Source: Lineus longissimus (Eukaryota > Nemertea > Pilidiophora > Heteronemertea > Lineidae). Taken from it: a DNA stretch of 64,000 nt. The translations under genes were made by a program, and so were the position numbers. Below the pieces are notes generated by a model that was given only the letters and a program-made list of their open reading frames with translations, made no database searches and was not told where the DNA came from. The stretch covers positions 2,048,501 to 2,112,500 of the forward strand of contig NC_088315.1 in NCBI RefSeq assembly GCF_910592395.1, read 5' to 3'. Every line of letters starts with the position of its first letter. Within the stretch, counting starts at the first letter, position 1. Positions 35,701 through 48,142 of this stretch are shown here, piece after piece.

Positions 35701-38700
35701 TAATGATTTTTTTTCAGTGTAAGCCATGGCTGGTCGTGGAAGTTTATCAAGCCACACATACAACCAATCATTCAAAAAGTGCTCTTCCCAATCATGTGTC
35801 ACACGGAGAAGGATGATGAGTTATGGGAGACTGACCCTTATGAGTACATACGAGTCAAATATGGTAAGCTTGTATTGGTTGATGTTGGCATTTCATCAAA
35901 ACTTCGCTGATCAAGTTAATTGTGTTGGGTCATCCAAGTCAAAATATATTTTTAATGAAAGATAGTGAGTGGTAAATGGACGTAGTTCTACTCGTCTCGT
36001 GAAGATATGAGCAGAACTAATTTTTGAAACTTCTTTGAAAACTTCTATCAATTCCTCCACAGATGTGTTCGAAGACTTTGTTTCGCCTGTGACTGCTGCA
36101 CAGACCCTGCTACATTCGTCAGTGTCCAAGCGAAAAGATATCCTGCCCAAAACCATGGGATTCTGCATGCAGCTTCTCAGTGAACCAGAGACGGGACCCA
36201 GAGATAAAGATGGTGCTCTTCATATGATTGGATCTGTGGCCGATATACTTCTCACAGTGAGTAGTCCGCATCTGCTTTTGTGAAAACTAGGCATCGTGCT
36301 TTACTTTGGATAGTCTGTGGAAAAGGACCAGTTGACCAGTTGGAAACGAAGCTAATCTCTTTTTTACTTTATTGATGGCGATAGCAGACTCCTCTGAAGA
36401 ATTTACTTCACCATCCGACCTTGTGTTTCAGAAAAAAATATACAAAGATCAAGCAGAAATGATGCTGGCAAACTATGTGTTCCGGGAATTCCAGAGTAGT
36501 TGTGGTTTCCTCCGAGCTAGGGTATGTATCTCATCTCAGATAACTGGGTGTGAGCAAGCAGTGAACTTGGCATCAAGTCCATTAGACTCATGGGTTCTTA
36601 TGCCCTGAATTTAATTGTTTGCCTCTTTCCTCCTGTCATAGCCTCAAGTTGCCCTTTAACCACTCTGCTGTAACAGAAATGCCATGATAGCCCGTTCTAA
36701 AACCTTTAAAAAACCTAAGTTACTTGTTTAGGCTTGTTGGATGTTACACCACTTCAATGAGGTCAAGTTCAAAGATGAGAAGAATCTACAAACCGCGTTG
36801 GTGCTGACGAAGAATTGTCTGTGCGGTGACAAGGATCTCCCAGTCCGGGTTGAGGCAGCCATAGCCCTTCAGATGCTCATCACAAGTCAGGCCAAAGGTG
36901 ACGTCTGATTACTATTTATATTCCAGGCCCTGCAGCCAGTCCTTCATCCCTGCCAAACTTTTGGTATAATTTCTACACACACCAGCACATGTGCATGTAG
37001 TCCAGGAAAATACTTCTCTTGTGGGAATGGAACCATCTTTGGCTATGATTCCTTGTCATTGGGCTACACATCTTCGATAACTGCTCACTCACTGGCTTCA
37101 TCAACCAAGTACAATCCTGTTTTCAAGGCTGTCAATGTTTTACATTTTCTATTTTTTCCGTTTCAGCCAAGGATATGATGGAACCATTTGTTCGTCCAGT
37201 CATTCTACGTAAGTAAATGTATTCTGAGCCAACAGTTTCTGCTTATTGGAGCTTCACCCCTCTTTTATCAACTCATGTTATATTGGTCTTGGTCAATCCA
37301 TAAACTAAGCAATGAACCTGGTCCATAGTCAAGAAGCCAAAGATCAAATTGTATTTATTTTACTTTTGTCTAACCTACAGAGTTATTGGAGGTCATTCGA
37401 GAAACAGAAAATGACGATCTCACAGGTGTGATGCAGAAACTAGTGTGCACCTACGTCGAGCAAGTGTCCGATATTGCCGTGGAGATGACACAGCATTTGG
37501 CCAAGACGTTCGAACAAGTGATATTAACGGACGAAGATGGCTCAGACGAGAAGGCGATAGCAGCCATGGGCATTCTGAACACAATAGACACCATTCTGAC
37601 TGTGATGGATGAACAGAAAGAAGTAAGGCTGCGGTGAACTTTCTGGCTGCTGGCTGCTGCTAACAAATTGCCTAAATCAGTCTTGGGTGTTCTCATTCTT
37701 GATACTATGCCATAGTACATTGATTTAGCTTTTAATAACAATATGGTGTTACTCCAGTGGTGGGGTCTTGACTTGATACCTCATTGACTGCAGCTTCAGG
37801 TGTTAACTTGTCCTGATGCCATGATTATATAGCTGTTGCTCATTCTTCATTCATAAACGACAAGAGTTCATCTGTCGGTCAACAAGTTGAATGGTTTTGT
37901 GATGTGTATTTTGGCCTTTGTTGCAGATTTTAGCAAAGTTAGAGGTTATAGTCCTAGATATAATTGCACTCATACTGCGGAAAAATGTTTTAGGTAAGTT
38001 GATTGACAAAGGACTCCAGACTGAGTCGCACATTTTGTTTGCATCTAGGAGGCTAAAAAGTGTTCTGTTATGATGTTGACCCAGCACTGCACACCTCCAA
38101 TATGAAACAAGTTGATAGAGCAGAATATCTGTGTCCACCATCGCAGAATAATCTTTACATATTGGCTGACATCACTTAAGTCATGAGCGCACATATGTAT
38201 CGTTCCAAACAAACTGAATCGTTCTTGAAACCAGGAGGCTAAAAAGTGTTCCGTCATGATGTTGACCCAGCACTGCACACCTCCAATATGAAACAAGTCG
38301 ATAGAGCAGAATATCTGTGTCCACCATCACAGAATAATCTTACATATTGGCTGACATCACTTGAGTCCTGAGCGCACATATGTATCGTTCCAAACAAACT
38401 GAATTGTTCTTGAAACCAGGAGGCTAAAAAGTGTTCTGTCGTGATGTTGACCCAGCACTGCACACCTCCAATATGAAACAAGTCGATAGAGCAGAATATC
38501 TGTGTCCACCATCACAGAATAATCTTACATATTGGCTGACATCACTTGAGTCATGAGCGCACATATGTATCGTTCCAAACAAACTGAATTGTTCTTGAAA
38601 CCAGGAGGCTGAAAAGTGATTTGTCATGATGTTGACCCAGCACTGCACACCTCCAATATGAAACAAGTCGATAGAGCAGAATATCTGTGTCCACCATCGC

Positions 38701-41523
38701 AGAATAATCTTACATATTGGCTGACATCACTTATGTCATGATCGATTGAGTCCTTTGTTCTGATTCCTGAAACTGATTGGTTCTTAATTAATGATAACTT
38801 AATCTTGATCTTTTCAGAATTTTATGAAGAAGTCTTGTCCTTGATCTACAGCCTTACATGCCAACAAGTGTCCGAGTCCATGTGGATGGTCTTCGACATG
38901 ATCTACGAAATGTTCCAAAAAGACGGCTTTGACTACTTCACAGGTTTGTCCAGAATCTTTTCTTGAGGGAAAATGCTGGAAAAAAACAAAGGATATTCCA
39001 ACCCATACTTCTGCAGTTACTTTCCAGCAATCATGTGCATTGCTACAGTTCCTTTAAGACCCACTGGTTGTAAATTAGTGTCTTTAGTCTATGAGTCCAA
39101 GTGTTGGATTTAGCACACTTGGTATAACAGGTGACGTGTAGTAAAGGTTACATGTATATCATTTCTAGGACAGGTGATGATAATTGTATCGTTATATACC
39201 TTTCAGACATGATGCCAGCCCTCCATAACTATATTACAGTTGATTCACCAGTGTTCATGTCAAAACCCAAGAATTTGGAAATCGTCTTTAGCATGTGCAA
39301 AGCTGTAAGTATCTGTACACTGTGATAGCGGAAGAAAGAAGATTAGATACCAGTAACAAGTTTCACTTGCCTTCCAAATTTTCATGTTGCAAATTTTTGA
39401 TGATAATAAGGAGGGTAAAAAGTGTTTTGTCATGATGTTGACCCAGCACTGCACACCTCCAATATGAAACAAGTCGATTGAGCAGAATATCTGTGTCCAC
39501 CATCACAGAATAATCTTACATTTCGACTGACATCACATGCGTTGTTAACATTCATATCATTTGACGGATGATAGTGATTTGAAAGTGATTTTCTATCTAC
39601 TGTGTTCCTTTCTAACGAAGCAACTGTCTTGTTTTCAGATTCTAACAGGTGATGCAGGAGAAGACGCCGAGTGCCATGCAGCGAAGCTTCTCGAGGTGGT
39701 GTTATTACAGAGTCCAGGCCTGCTTAATGATCAGGTCGTGACGTCGTTTGTAGAATTAGTCCTCGAGCGGTTAACGCGGGAAGTGCGCACATCTGAGCTG
39801 CGTACTATGTGCCTTCAGGTTGTTGTTGCTGCCCTTTACTGCAACGCAACCAAACTACTGGAAATTTTAGGAAATATGCACGAGGCGATAACGCCCACGT
39901 TCTTGACGCAGTGGCTACATGATACAGACTGTTTCCTTGGGTAAGTGCCGGATCTGAACATGCCTTCATTGTAGCCAGGTGGAATTATAGGCTATTGGAA
40001 TTATAAACATTTAACCTGGTTTCTCAGCCTATAAGATTCCTGCACTTCAGTAGTGCCGTGCCTGATAACCTCTCTAACTCGTCATACTTCACTGAGCTCA
40101 AGTCCTGGCTGAAGCTCTGCCTTGCCAATGATCTGTACTAAATGCGATTCGTGCTTTTTTCAGCCTTCATGACAGAAAAGTGTGCGTCCTTGGTCTGTGC
40201 GCCTTGATGTCGACGCCAAGTAATCGACCGGCAGCAATAAATGCTGTTGTCCAGCAGATCGTCCCATCAGCTCTCATGCTGTTCTCGGGATTAAAACGTG
40301 CCTATGCAAGTGAGTGATGTTAATTTACTTTCTCTGTGAGATCTTCATATCCTGTATGTTTGAAAGATTAATTCAAATATTGAGTTGTTGACTATTAAAA
40401 TCAAGCTATGTAGCCAGAATGAGTCATGCACCCGCCTTAAGAAAGAAGAGTTGGTGATGCATTTTAGATACCACGTATCTCTCTGTTTCTCATTGGACTC
40501 TTCTCCGCCTATAAAATCTAGAACCCAATTTGTCTGTTTTGAAGGTCGAGCCAACGAGGAGGATGACGAAAATGAAGAAAATGACAAGGAGGACGGTGAA
40601 TATGAGGAGCAACCGCTGGACAGTGACGAGGATGAGATAGATGATGAAGGTGCTGAGTATCTCGAAAAATTAGAAAAGTCGGTAAGTTGGTGATTTCTCA
40701 TCGCATCGACCATGCTGAGTCTCCTGCAGATTTGAACTGTACCCCTTCATGTATTGCTTGGACGATGCAGCCCTCCTGCCATTCGTATCCCTCGGAAATA
40801 ATTCTCAGCGCTGGACATTTTATATTCATTGCAACCAATGAGGTGGACGTCCAAGGTTTTTCACAGAAATATATATGATATGTTGACATTGCAGGCAAAT
40901 GGTGACGACGATGATAGTGAATACAGTGACGATGGTATTGAGGAAACAGCCTTAGAAAGTTACGCCACTCCACTCGATGAGGAGGAATGTGGAATTGATG
41001 AATACCAAATATTCCAAAACATTTTGGCAAGTAAGTGTCATTGAGTAGGATTCAGTTTTGGATATTTTGTCCAATTTTGAAAACGAGATGTTCTAGTCAT
41101 GAGCTAACTGAATCAACACTTCCAAGATTTATAGAAAGGCCATTCTTAGTTCCTACAAAGCATCTACATGTAGTGCATTTAAATCATTCATGATTTATAG
41201 AAAATGTAAAGCATCTCTGTTTTTGCAGATCTCCAAGCGACAGATAAACCATGGTATGATGCGTTGGTTGGTCACCTGAACAATGAGCAGACACAGCAGA
41301 TGAGGGATGTGCTGACATTGGCAGATCAACGCAAGGCTGCGGCAGGTACGTCCGCTGCGATGGCAGAGTGTAATATGTTGACTTGTATTTGACACAATAG
41401 TTTGCAGTGGTGGATCATTCATGTCTCCCTGTTTCTGTTTCAGAATCGAAACGCATTGAGGAGCAAGGTGGCTATATGTTCACGCAGGTGGCAGTACCAC
41501 AGAACTTCAACTTCTCTCCATGA
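32761..41523 (+). CDS. IPO7: Importin-7/8 (RanGTP-binding nuclear import receptor)
   Basis: Importin-7/8 carries ribosomal proteins, histone H1 and signalling proteins into the nucleus. Twenty-two exons join in frame to 1043 residues, close to vertebrate length: 32761-32844, 33165-33403, 33886-34044, 34264-34426, 34614-34736, 34881-35046, 35299-35407, 35718-35863, 36063-36256, 36432-36521, 36732-36897, 37167-37208, 37381-37622, 37927-37993, 38818-38943, 39207-39304, 39639-39940, 40164-40309, 40545-40681, 40895-41030, 41229-41345, 41444-41523. The start is [18 protein letters not shown]. Conserved blocks include [13 protein letters not shown] in the importin-beta N-terminal domain, [53 protein letters not shown] and [14 protein letters not shown]-like sequence. 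An acidic stretch (about 900-975) and a NFNFSP C-terminus follow the family. Exon 12 is only 42 bases. Whether it is the single ancestor of vertebrate IPO7 and IPO8 cannot be told here. Confidence 0.96.
38047..38745. repeat. 185-bp tandem repeat, about 3.8 units, in importin intron 14
   Basis: Units start at 38047, 38233, 38418 and 38603 with AGGAGGCTAAAAAGTG or a close variant, and contain GTTGACCCAGCACTGCACAC. Spacings are 186, 185 and 185 bases. Each unit has a core of about 130 bases ending near GACATCAC and a spacer of about 55 bases; the last unit has only the core. The period is not a multiple of three, so open frames across it are chance. Confidence 0.9.
39409..39536. repeat. Single core copy of the 185-bp repeat in importin intron 16
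   Basis: One copy of the core, from AGGAGGGTAAAAAGTG to GACATCAC, lies about 660 bases after the array and beyond two exons. It lacks the 55-base spacer. Its ends coincide with the core boundaries of the array units. Confidence 0.85.
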
Positions 41524-43474
41524 GGAACGATTCGATACCCAGCCTGAAGTGTGTGCATGCTTACAGTGACTATTTCACATTGCACAGTGTTGTGGGCACT
41601 TTCTTGGGTACAGCATGATGATCAAATGTTCGATTTCTGGCAGTGTTAATGAATAATGGAGAAGATTCCAATGTATTTTCTACCTATATTTTTGCAAACT
41701 CTTGTACTGTTCTCATAAAGTGATTGACTGTAGAATGGAGAAGAATCCAATTGACTATCATTTCCTGTAAAAACAAACCCCAGTTGTTGTTCATTTGGTG
41801 TCATGCTCCATGCTCTAAAACTTTGTCCAGAACTCTGTGAAATGACTGTTTGAATATAAAAAGCCAGAACTGTGATTTTTTTTTGAATCCAGTCTTTGAT
41901 ATATATTATTATTTGTTGCTACTGTCGACTTCATGTAAAATAAGGCAAAAAAATGTACGAGAATTTGTCTACACAGTGTATGGCCAGAACTTTATGTTTG
42001 TCATGATGACCAGTTGCTTGTTGTGTACAGGCATATTTCTGATTGTCACATTTCGTCCCAGTGTGTTTGTTATGTTTTGAATCAAAACTTTTATACTACT
42101 TCCAAAGAAGTTTTAATGAAAAGGCCACAGACATAAAAATTCTGCTCAAATCTTTGTCTGACAACATTCAAAACCATTCTTATGGACACCATGTTGGTCA
42201 TTTCAACGATTGACTTAGAACATTTTGGCGGTTAGTATCATTGATTTGACGCCTCCACACTTTTCAAAACGGTGTTTTCTTGGTAGTCCTTCATGACTTG
42301 ATAGGCGTAGTATTTGCTTCAGTTAACATTCTTAGATGTATACTTATTTTGTATGAGGTAATAACTATAATCATCACTTCATGTCAACTCTTGTTTCGTG
42401 ACTTAGCAAATGTTGCATCATGTTGGCATTGGACAGTGGTAGATGCTTCCACTTTCTTTCACCCGAGATTACATTAGAGTTTTACTTTGGTAGCGACTAT
42501 GTGATGGGTCGCCCTTTAGGGTTGGCTGAGGTAGTGTGTTGGTGTGTTGCACATTTTTCTTAAATCATACATAATTTTACATTATGAGGCAGGGGGGGGG
42601 GCTATGTGTAATTCAACCTTGATAGCCCTGATTCAGGCTTTCTCAACAGATTTACTCATACATCAAGGGGCTATTATAATCAAATTGAAACATATTGTTC
42701 CGTCGTTTCTCAACATGTAGAGTCTGATGAAGAGTAGGCCTTGTTTTAAACTTTGCTCTTGAAAATATCAGATGTCTGCACAATTTCTGAACTTGGCAGG
42801 GCTGTATGATTGTACACTTTGAAAAATGTTGAGGTAATAGAGCAGTGCGTTGGGTTTTGATCATTGAGTAGGTAAGGGGGAGGGGGAATCCATATATGCT
42901 TTGGTGCATAATCCCCCTGTTGTTTCAAAGCTTTGCTCAGTTAATTGCATGGGACTATAATAACTGAGTAGGCCTGATTTTAAACTTTGCTCAGTAGCGT
43001 AATAGTTCCATGTCGAAACCCAATGTTCGCGAAGTTCAGTCAAGAAATATGTCTGTACAAAGACAGGTCTCTACGTGTGCGCTATTTATTTTATGTTTTA
43101 TAGGTGCATACCTGAACACTGGTGATGAAATCTACACTCGGGTCATTTCATTCCTCACCTTGTCCCCAAGATTTCTTCTAAGTACACATCTCGTAAGAAG
43201 TGTCCTCGGGTGACACTTTTTTTCTCGGGCCAGCGGGTACAATGTGCATACAACCAAAGAATTACTCTGGACACTTCTTCTATGAGGTGGATGTTGTAAG
43301 AATGGTGGACAGGGTTGAGATGTTTTTTGGCGGAATAGCCCAAATGAATATGGAAATGCTATTGAGGAATAAATTAAAACTTTATTGGTCATGTTCTTAA
43401 AAACTTGTTGTATCCATTCTTTCATGTCAAACAGTTTCCAGTCGAGCTGGTTTCAGTCAAACCATAATGTCCCT
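41524..43474 (+). other. Importin-7/8 3' UTR and downstream flank
   Basis: AT-rich sequence follows the stop codon with no other coding signal. AATAAA at 43368-43373 is one candidate poly(A) signal, giving a 3' UTR of about 1.9 kb, but earlier signals cannot be excluded. A run of G occurs near 42593-42601. Confidence 0.45.
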
Positions 43475-43517
43475 CATAGGTTGTCTCGGGTACATCCCGT
43501 ACCTGAGACAACCTATG
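43475..43517. repeat. Short hairpin at the left edge of the satellite array
   Basis: CATAGGTTGTCTCGGGTAC is followed after five bases by its inverse GTACCTGAGACAACCTATG, with one mismatch in 19. The right arm is the start of the first satellite unit, so the left arm is an inverted copy of it at the array edge. Confidence 0.8.
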
Positions 43518-44090
43518 TCCCTTTGCCGATTGTGACACCAAATGTCTCTCAGATCTGATTGATCTGATCAGGAAGACAGGTCCAACCTGGCCAAAAAGGA
43601 TACTCGTGTACCTCCGGGATGTTCCTGAGCCAGCCTATGTCCATATGCTGATTGTGACACCCAATGTCTCTCAGATCTGATGGATCTGATCAGGAAGACA
43701 GGTCCAACCTGGCCAAAAAGGATACTCATGTCCCTCCGGGATGTACCTGAGCCAGCCTATGTCCATATGCTGATTGTGACACCCAATGTCTCTCAGATCT
43801 GATGGATCTGATCAGAGAGACCGGTCCAACCTGGCCAAAAAGATACTCATGTACCTCCGGGATGTACCTGAGACAGCCTATGTCCCTTTGCCGATTGTGA
43901 CACCCAATGTCTCTCAGATCTGATGGATCTGATCAGGAAGACAGGTCCAACCTGGCCAAAAAGGATACTCATGTACCTCCGAGACGGACCTGAGACAGCC
44001 TATGTCCCTTTGCCGACTGAGACACCAAATGTCTCTCAGATCTGATGGATCTGATCAGGAAGACAGGTCCAACCTGGCCAGAGAGCCAAC
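43500..44090. repeat. About 121-bp tandem repeat (array A), five units
   Basis: Units carry GATTGTGACACCCAATGTC, CTCAGATCTGATGGATCTGA and CAGGTCCAACCTGGCCAAAA, with CTCAGATCTGAT near 43549, 43669, 43790, 43910 and 44035. Between units are CCTCCGGGATGTACCTGAG-type links. Units differ by a few substitutions. No coding frame is kept across units. Confidence 0.85.
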
Positions 44091-44530
44091 TCAAGAGGCC
44101 GACTTGAACTCAAATAGCACAGGATCCTGAAGGAGCTCATGTAATCAGGACCATTCTGTCTTTGGTAGAGATTCACTGTGTACATGAAGACAGGCCTAAC
44201 CTGACCACAGAAACAACTTGTCTATCTCCAGAATGTACCTGAGAAAGCCTATGTCTCATAGCCGATTGTGACACCCATTGTCGCTCCGATCTGATGTCGA
44301 AGACATGCCCAGCCTGGCCAAAAAGAAAACTCAAGAAGCCTACCTGAACTCCAAATAGCGCATGTACCTGAAGGAGCTCGTGTAATCAGGACCATTCTGC
44401 CTTAGGTGGAGATTCCTCTCACTGTGCTTGTTGAAGACAGGCCTAACCTGGTCAAAAAGACAACTCAAGAAGCCGACTTCAACTCAAAATAGCGCATTTT
44501 CCTAAAGTAGCTAATGTAACTTGACGACCA
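44091..44530. repeat. Diverged intermediate repeats joining arrays A and B
   Basis: This stretch has features of both neighbours: AAGACAGGCCTAACCTGG-type words from array A and TCAGGACCATTCTG plus CTCAAGAAGCCGACTT-type words from array B. It looks like old, decayed units from which array B later expanded. Confidence 0.7.
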
Positions 44531-46070
44531 GTATCAGGACCATTCTGTCTCGTAGAGATTTCGTCTCACTGTGCTCTTGAAGACAGGCCCAACCTGACTA
44601 TAGAGACAGTTCAAGAAGCAGACTTCAATTAAATAAGCGCAGGTTCCTGACATAGCTCTTGGTATCAGGACCATTCTGTCTTTGGTGGAGATTCCGTCTC
44701 GCTGTGCTCTTGAAGACAGGCCCAACCTGACTATAGAGACAGTTCAAGAAGCAGACTTCAATTAAATAAGCGCAGGTTCCTGACATAGCTCTTGGTATCA
44801 GGACCATTCTGTCTTTGGTGGAGATTCCGTCTCGCTGTGCTCTTGAAGACAGGCCCAACCTGACTATAGAGACAGTTCAAGAAGCAGACTTCAATTAAAT
44901 AAGCACAGGTTCCTGACATAGCTCTTGGTATCCGGACCATTCTGTCTTTGGTGGAGATTCCGTCTCGCTGTGCTCTTGAAGACAGGCCCAAACTGACTAT
45001 AGAGACAGTGCAAGAAGCAGACTTCAATTTAATAAGCGCAGGTTCCTGACATAGCTCTTGGTATCAGGACCATTCTGTCTTTGGTGGAGATTCCGTCTCA
45101 CTGTGCTCTTGAAGACAGGCCCAACCTGACTATAGAGACAGTGCAAGAAGCAGACTTGAATTAAATAAGCGCAGGTTCCTGACATAGCTCTTGGTATCAG
45201 GACCATTCTGTCTTTGGTGGAGATTCCGTCTCGCTGTGCTCTTGAAGACAGGCACAGCCTGGCCATAGAGACAGTTCAAGAAGCAGACTTGAATTAAATA
45301 AGCGCAGGTTCCTGACATAGCTCTTGGTATCAGGACCATTATGTCTTTGGTGGAGATTCCGTCTCACTGTGCTCTTGAAGACAGGCCCAAACTGACTATA
45401 GAGACAGTGCAAGAAGCAGACTTCAATTTAATAAGCGCAGGTTCCTGACATAGCTCTTGGTATCAGGACCATTCTGTCTTTGGTGGAGATTCCGTCTCAC
45501 TGTGCTCTTGAAGACAGGCCCAACCTGACTATAGAGACAGTTCAAGAAGCAGACTTCAATTAAATAAGCACAGGTTCCTGACATAGCTCTTGGTATCAGG
45601 ACCATTCTGTCTTTGGTGGAGATTCCGTCTCGCTGTGCTCTTGAACACAGGCCCAAACTGACTATAGAGACAGTGCAAGAATCAGACTTCAATTTAATAA
45701 GCGCAGGTTCCTGACATAGCTCTTGGTATCAGGACCATTATGTCTTTGGTGGAGATTCCGTCTCACTGTGCTCTTGAAGACAGGCCCAACCTGACTATAG
45801 AGACAGTGCAAGAAGCAGACTTAAATTAAATAAGCGCAGGTTCCTGACATAGCTCTTGGTATCAGGACCATTCTGTCTTTGGTGGAGATTCCGTCTCGCT
45901 ATGCTCTTGAAGACAGGCCCAGCCTGGCCATAGAGACAGTTCAAGAAGCAGACTTGAATTAAATAAGCGCTGGTTCCTGACATAGCTCTTGGTATCAGGA
46001 CCATTCTGTCTTTGGTGGAGATTCCGTCTCGTTGTGCTCTTGAAGACAGGCACAGCCTGGCCATAGAGAC
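44531..46070. repeat. 133-bp satellite (array B), about 11.5 units
   Basis: The word GGTATCAGGACC recurs at 44661, 44794, 44927 (variant), 45060, 45193, 45326, 45459, 45592, 45725, 45858 and 45991, with spacing of exactly 133 bases each time; a shorter unit precedes at 44531. Units contain CTCTTGAAGACAGGCCCAAC and TTCAAGAAGCAGACTT. Variants recur in order with a period of five units. The period is not a multiple of three, so the 70-90 codon minus-strand open frames across it are a by-product. Confidence 0.95.
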
Positions 46071-46147
46071 AGCTCATAGCTCCAGTATGTACCTTGGGTG
46101 ACATCAGGCACTTGCTTTAGGAACTCTTTATTGCTCGACTTTGTATC

Positions 46148-46265
46148 GGGTGATATGAATAAAGACTAGCAAATGCTTTTATCAAAAACTCCATGTACAT
46201 TTACACTAGGCCTTTCTGTACAAAATTGAAGTAAAAGCATTTGCTAGTCTTTATTCATATCACCC
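46148..46265. mobile_element. Fold-back (MITE-like) element, copy 3 (perfect arms)
   Basis: The left arm begins GGGTGATATGAATAAAGACT and the right arm is its exact inverse over 34 bases. The loop of about 50 bases is nearly identical to copy 1, 33 kb away. It stands just outside the right end of the 133-bp satellite. No coding capacity was seen. Confidence 0.8.
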
Positions 46266-46840
46266 AATGCTACAGATGGTTTGGTCTCCAGTGTGACAAG
46301 GACAACATTTACCCTGGGTAAACATCAGGACATTTCCCCTCGGCCTCGTTCAGACATTTTGTCCTGGACAACCTGTCCCTTGGGTACAGATCAGAACATT
46401 AGCAGGTCTCTGACTAGTCTTCAGTTTGCATCTCCCGGATATGACGGTGCTACAGATGACTATCAGTCTCCTGCAGCTCTCTATGTTGTCTTCACTTTGC
46501 ATCTCCTGGATGTGACGGTGCAGCAGGTGATTGTTGGTCTCCAGGAGCTCTGCATGTTCTACTGAATGTGACATTGCTCAAAATGGTTTTGTCCGGCTAC
46601 CAGCTCTTTGACTTTTCCTCATTTTGTCTCTCCTGGGTGTGGGAATGCCACAGATGACTATTGCCTACAGGAGCTTGTGGTTCCTTCAGTTTGTATCTCC
46701 CAGATGTGACAGTGCTACAGATGACTAGGTTTCCAGAGGGTCTACCTTTGATCTGCCCTTATCTTGTTTCTCCTGGATGTGACATTGCTACAGATGGTTT
46801 GGTCTTCAGGCGCTCTCAGACTTGCATGTAACATCATTTT
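46266..46840. repeat. Decayed minisatellite-like repeats
   Basis: Variants of GGATGTGACGGTGCTACAGATG recur irregularly, for example near 46437, 46508, 46705 and 46778, with CTCCTG and CAGGAGCTC words between them. The period is not constant, which suggests an old tandem array eroded by substitution and deletion. Confidence 0.55.
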
Positions 46841-48142
46841 ATATCTCTCGATATTGGTCTTGTGACGCACGTCATGTTGTGATTTCAAGTATTATGTGTC
46901 TCCATGGCAGAGAACAGTTGATATTCCTTCACGGTACTTCAGAGACTTCACGATGCAGTCACAAGTAAACAAAGGGAGGAGCAATTTAGGAAGCATTTTA
47001 TCTTTATTGGTGATGAATACTATACAACAGTGTATATCAAAATAAACAGAAATATTATGATTCAGGAGACATGATATTTCAAGCAACTTTACTAGGTATT
47101 TCATCTCATGGTACATTACACAAGAATTGCAAGCACATCAATGTCAAATGCCATTAATCATAACAAACCAATACCACTCAATCTGAGCTTAAGAGACTTT
47201 TAATTCGTCAATGATTTCACGAAGTGGCCCATCAGCAAATTTTCATTTTGAGAAAACTCCACTCAAAGGTTTCAGTTTTGTTTGAATGACTCTGATTGGA
47301 CGCAGATTGGTCACTTCGTGAATTCATCGACGAATTGTAGCAAATGCAAATGGAATGCGACCAAAATTTCTGCTCCATGTGTCTCCTTACCTCAGCAGGC
47401 CCAGTCTCGGCATTTGCTTGAAAGGAAGACAACATATACCTTTGTCAAATGCCATTGTTGAGCCGTCGCCCCATGCTGCTCAGACATTACTACTAAATGC
47501 TGCTCATGATCAAGAATAGGAAATTCAAGGATCAACAAAGGTGAGGGAAGTTGCCTTCAGAACAGCCAATGAGATGAATGAATACCTTTTACTTTTTGGC
47601 TTAAAGGTCTTCTGAGACACTTTCAAGTTCACGTTCCAAAACACAGATGCCATATTTAACACTAAACTAACTTTAGTTATATCTTTCACATCTAATATTT
47701 ACATGATCTGTAATTTCAATTGATATTCTTACAGACATCGAACACATTTTCAGGCCCCACAACTTCATTCTAAAATCAGCAGCCCTGGAGCTGTGAGATT
47801 TCACAGTGTCATCATGCATCTGCTGTCACGTTGACACCAACTCCCAACCTGCCCAGAATCATGCACATAAATGCAGGCCATCCAACTCATTCTCTAGGGG
47901 AGCCTGAGGAAGGTAACTTGGTTAGTTGGGAGGGCCGAGTGATTCAAATTGGTTCTTCAGACCTCTCAAGTGTCCAAGAAAAACTACAAATCCCACTTCG
48001 AGGAGAGTCAAGAAATTTTACAGAGAGAAATGTCTAGTGAATCCTTGGGTGTTCTCGTGCAAATTTTCAAAATGACTACAGTCAGTTCATCTTTTATAAA
48101 CTCAAGTCTGAGAAAGGCAAGTCACGTTACACCACAGAATGT
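46841..48142 (-). other. DDB1 3' UTR and downstream flank
   Basis: AT-rich sequence follows the DDB1 stop codon on the minus strand. A minus-strand AATAAA (TTTATT at 47003-47008) is a possible poly(A) signal about 1.1 kb after the stop. No further coding sequence was recognised. Confidence 0.45.

Noticed and set aside
38045-38666. Series of similar minus-strand frames, each beginning [10 protein letters not shown]
   Set aside because: They are translations of the 185-bp tandem repeat, whose period is not a multiple of three; the frame breaks in every unit.
44534-46104. Series of minus-strand frames of 63-89 codons that look like a small gene family
   Set aside because: They are by-products of the 133-bp satellite; 133 is not divisible by three, so every unit shifts frame.
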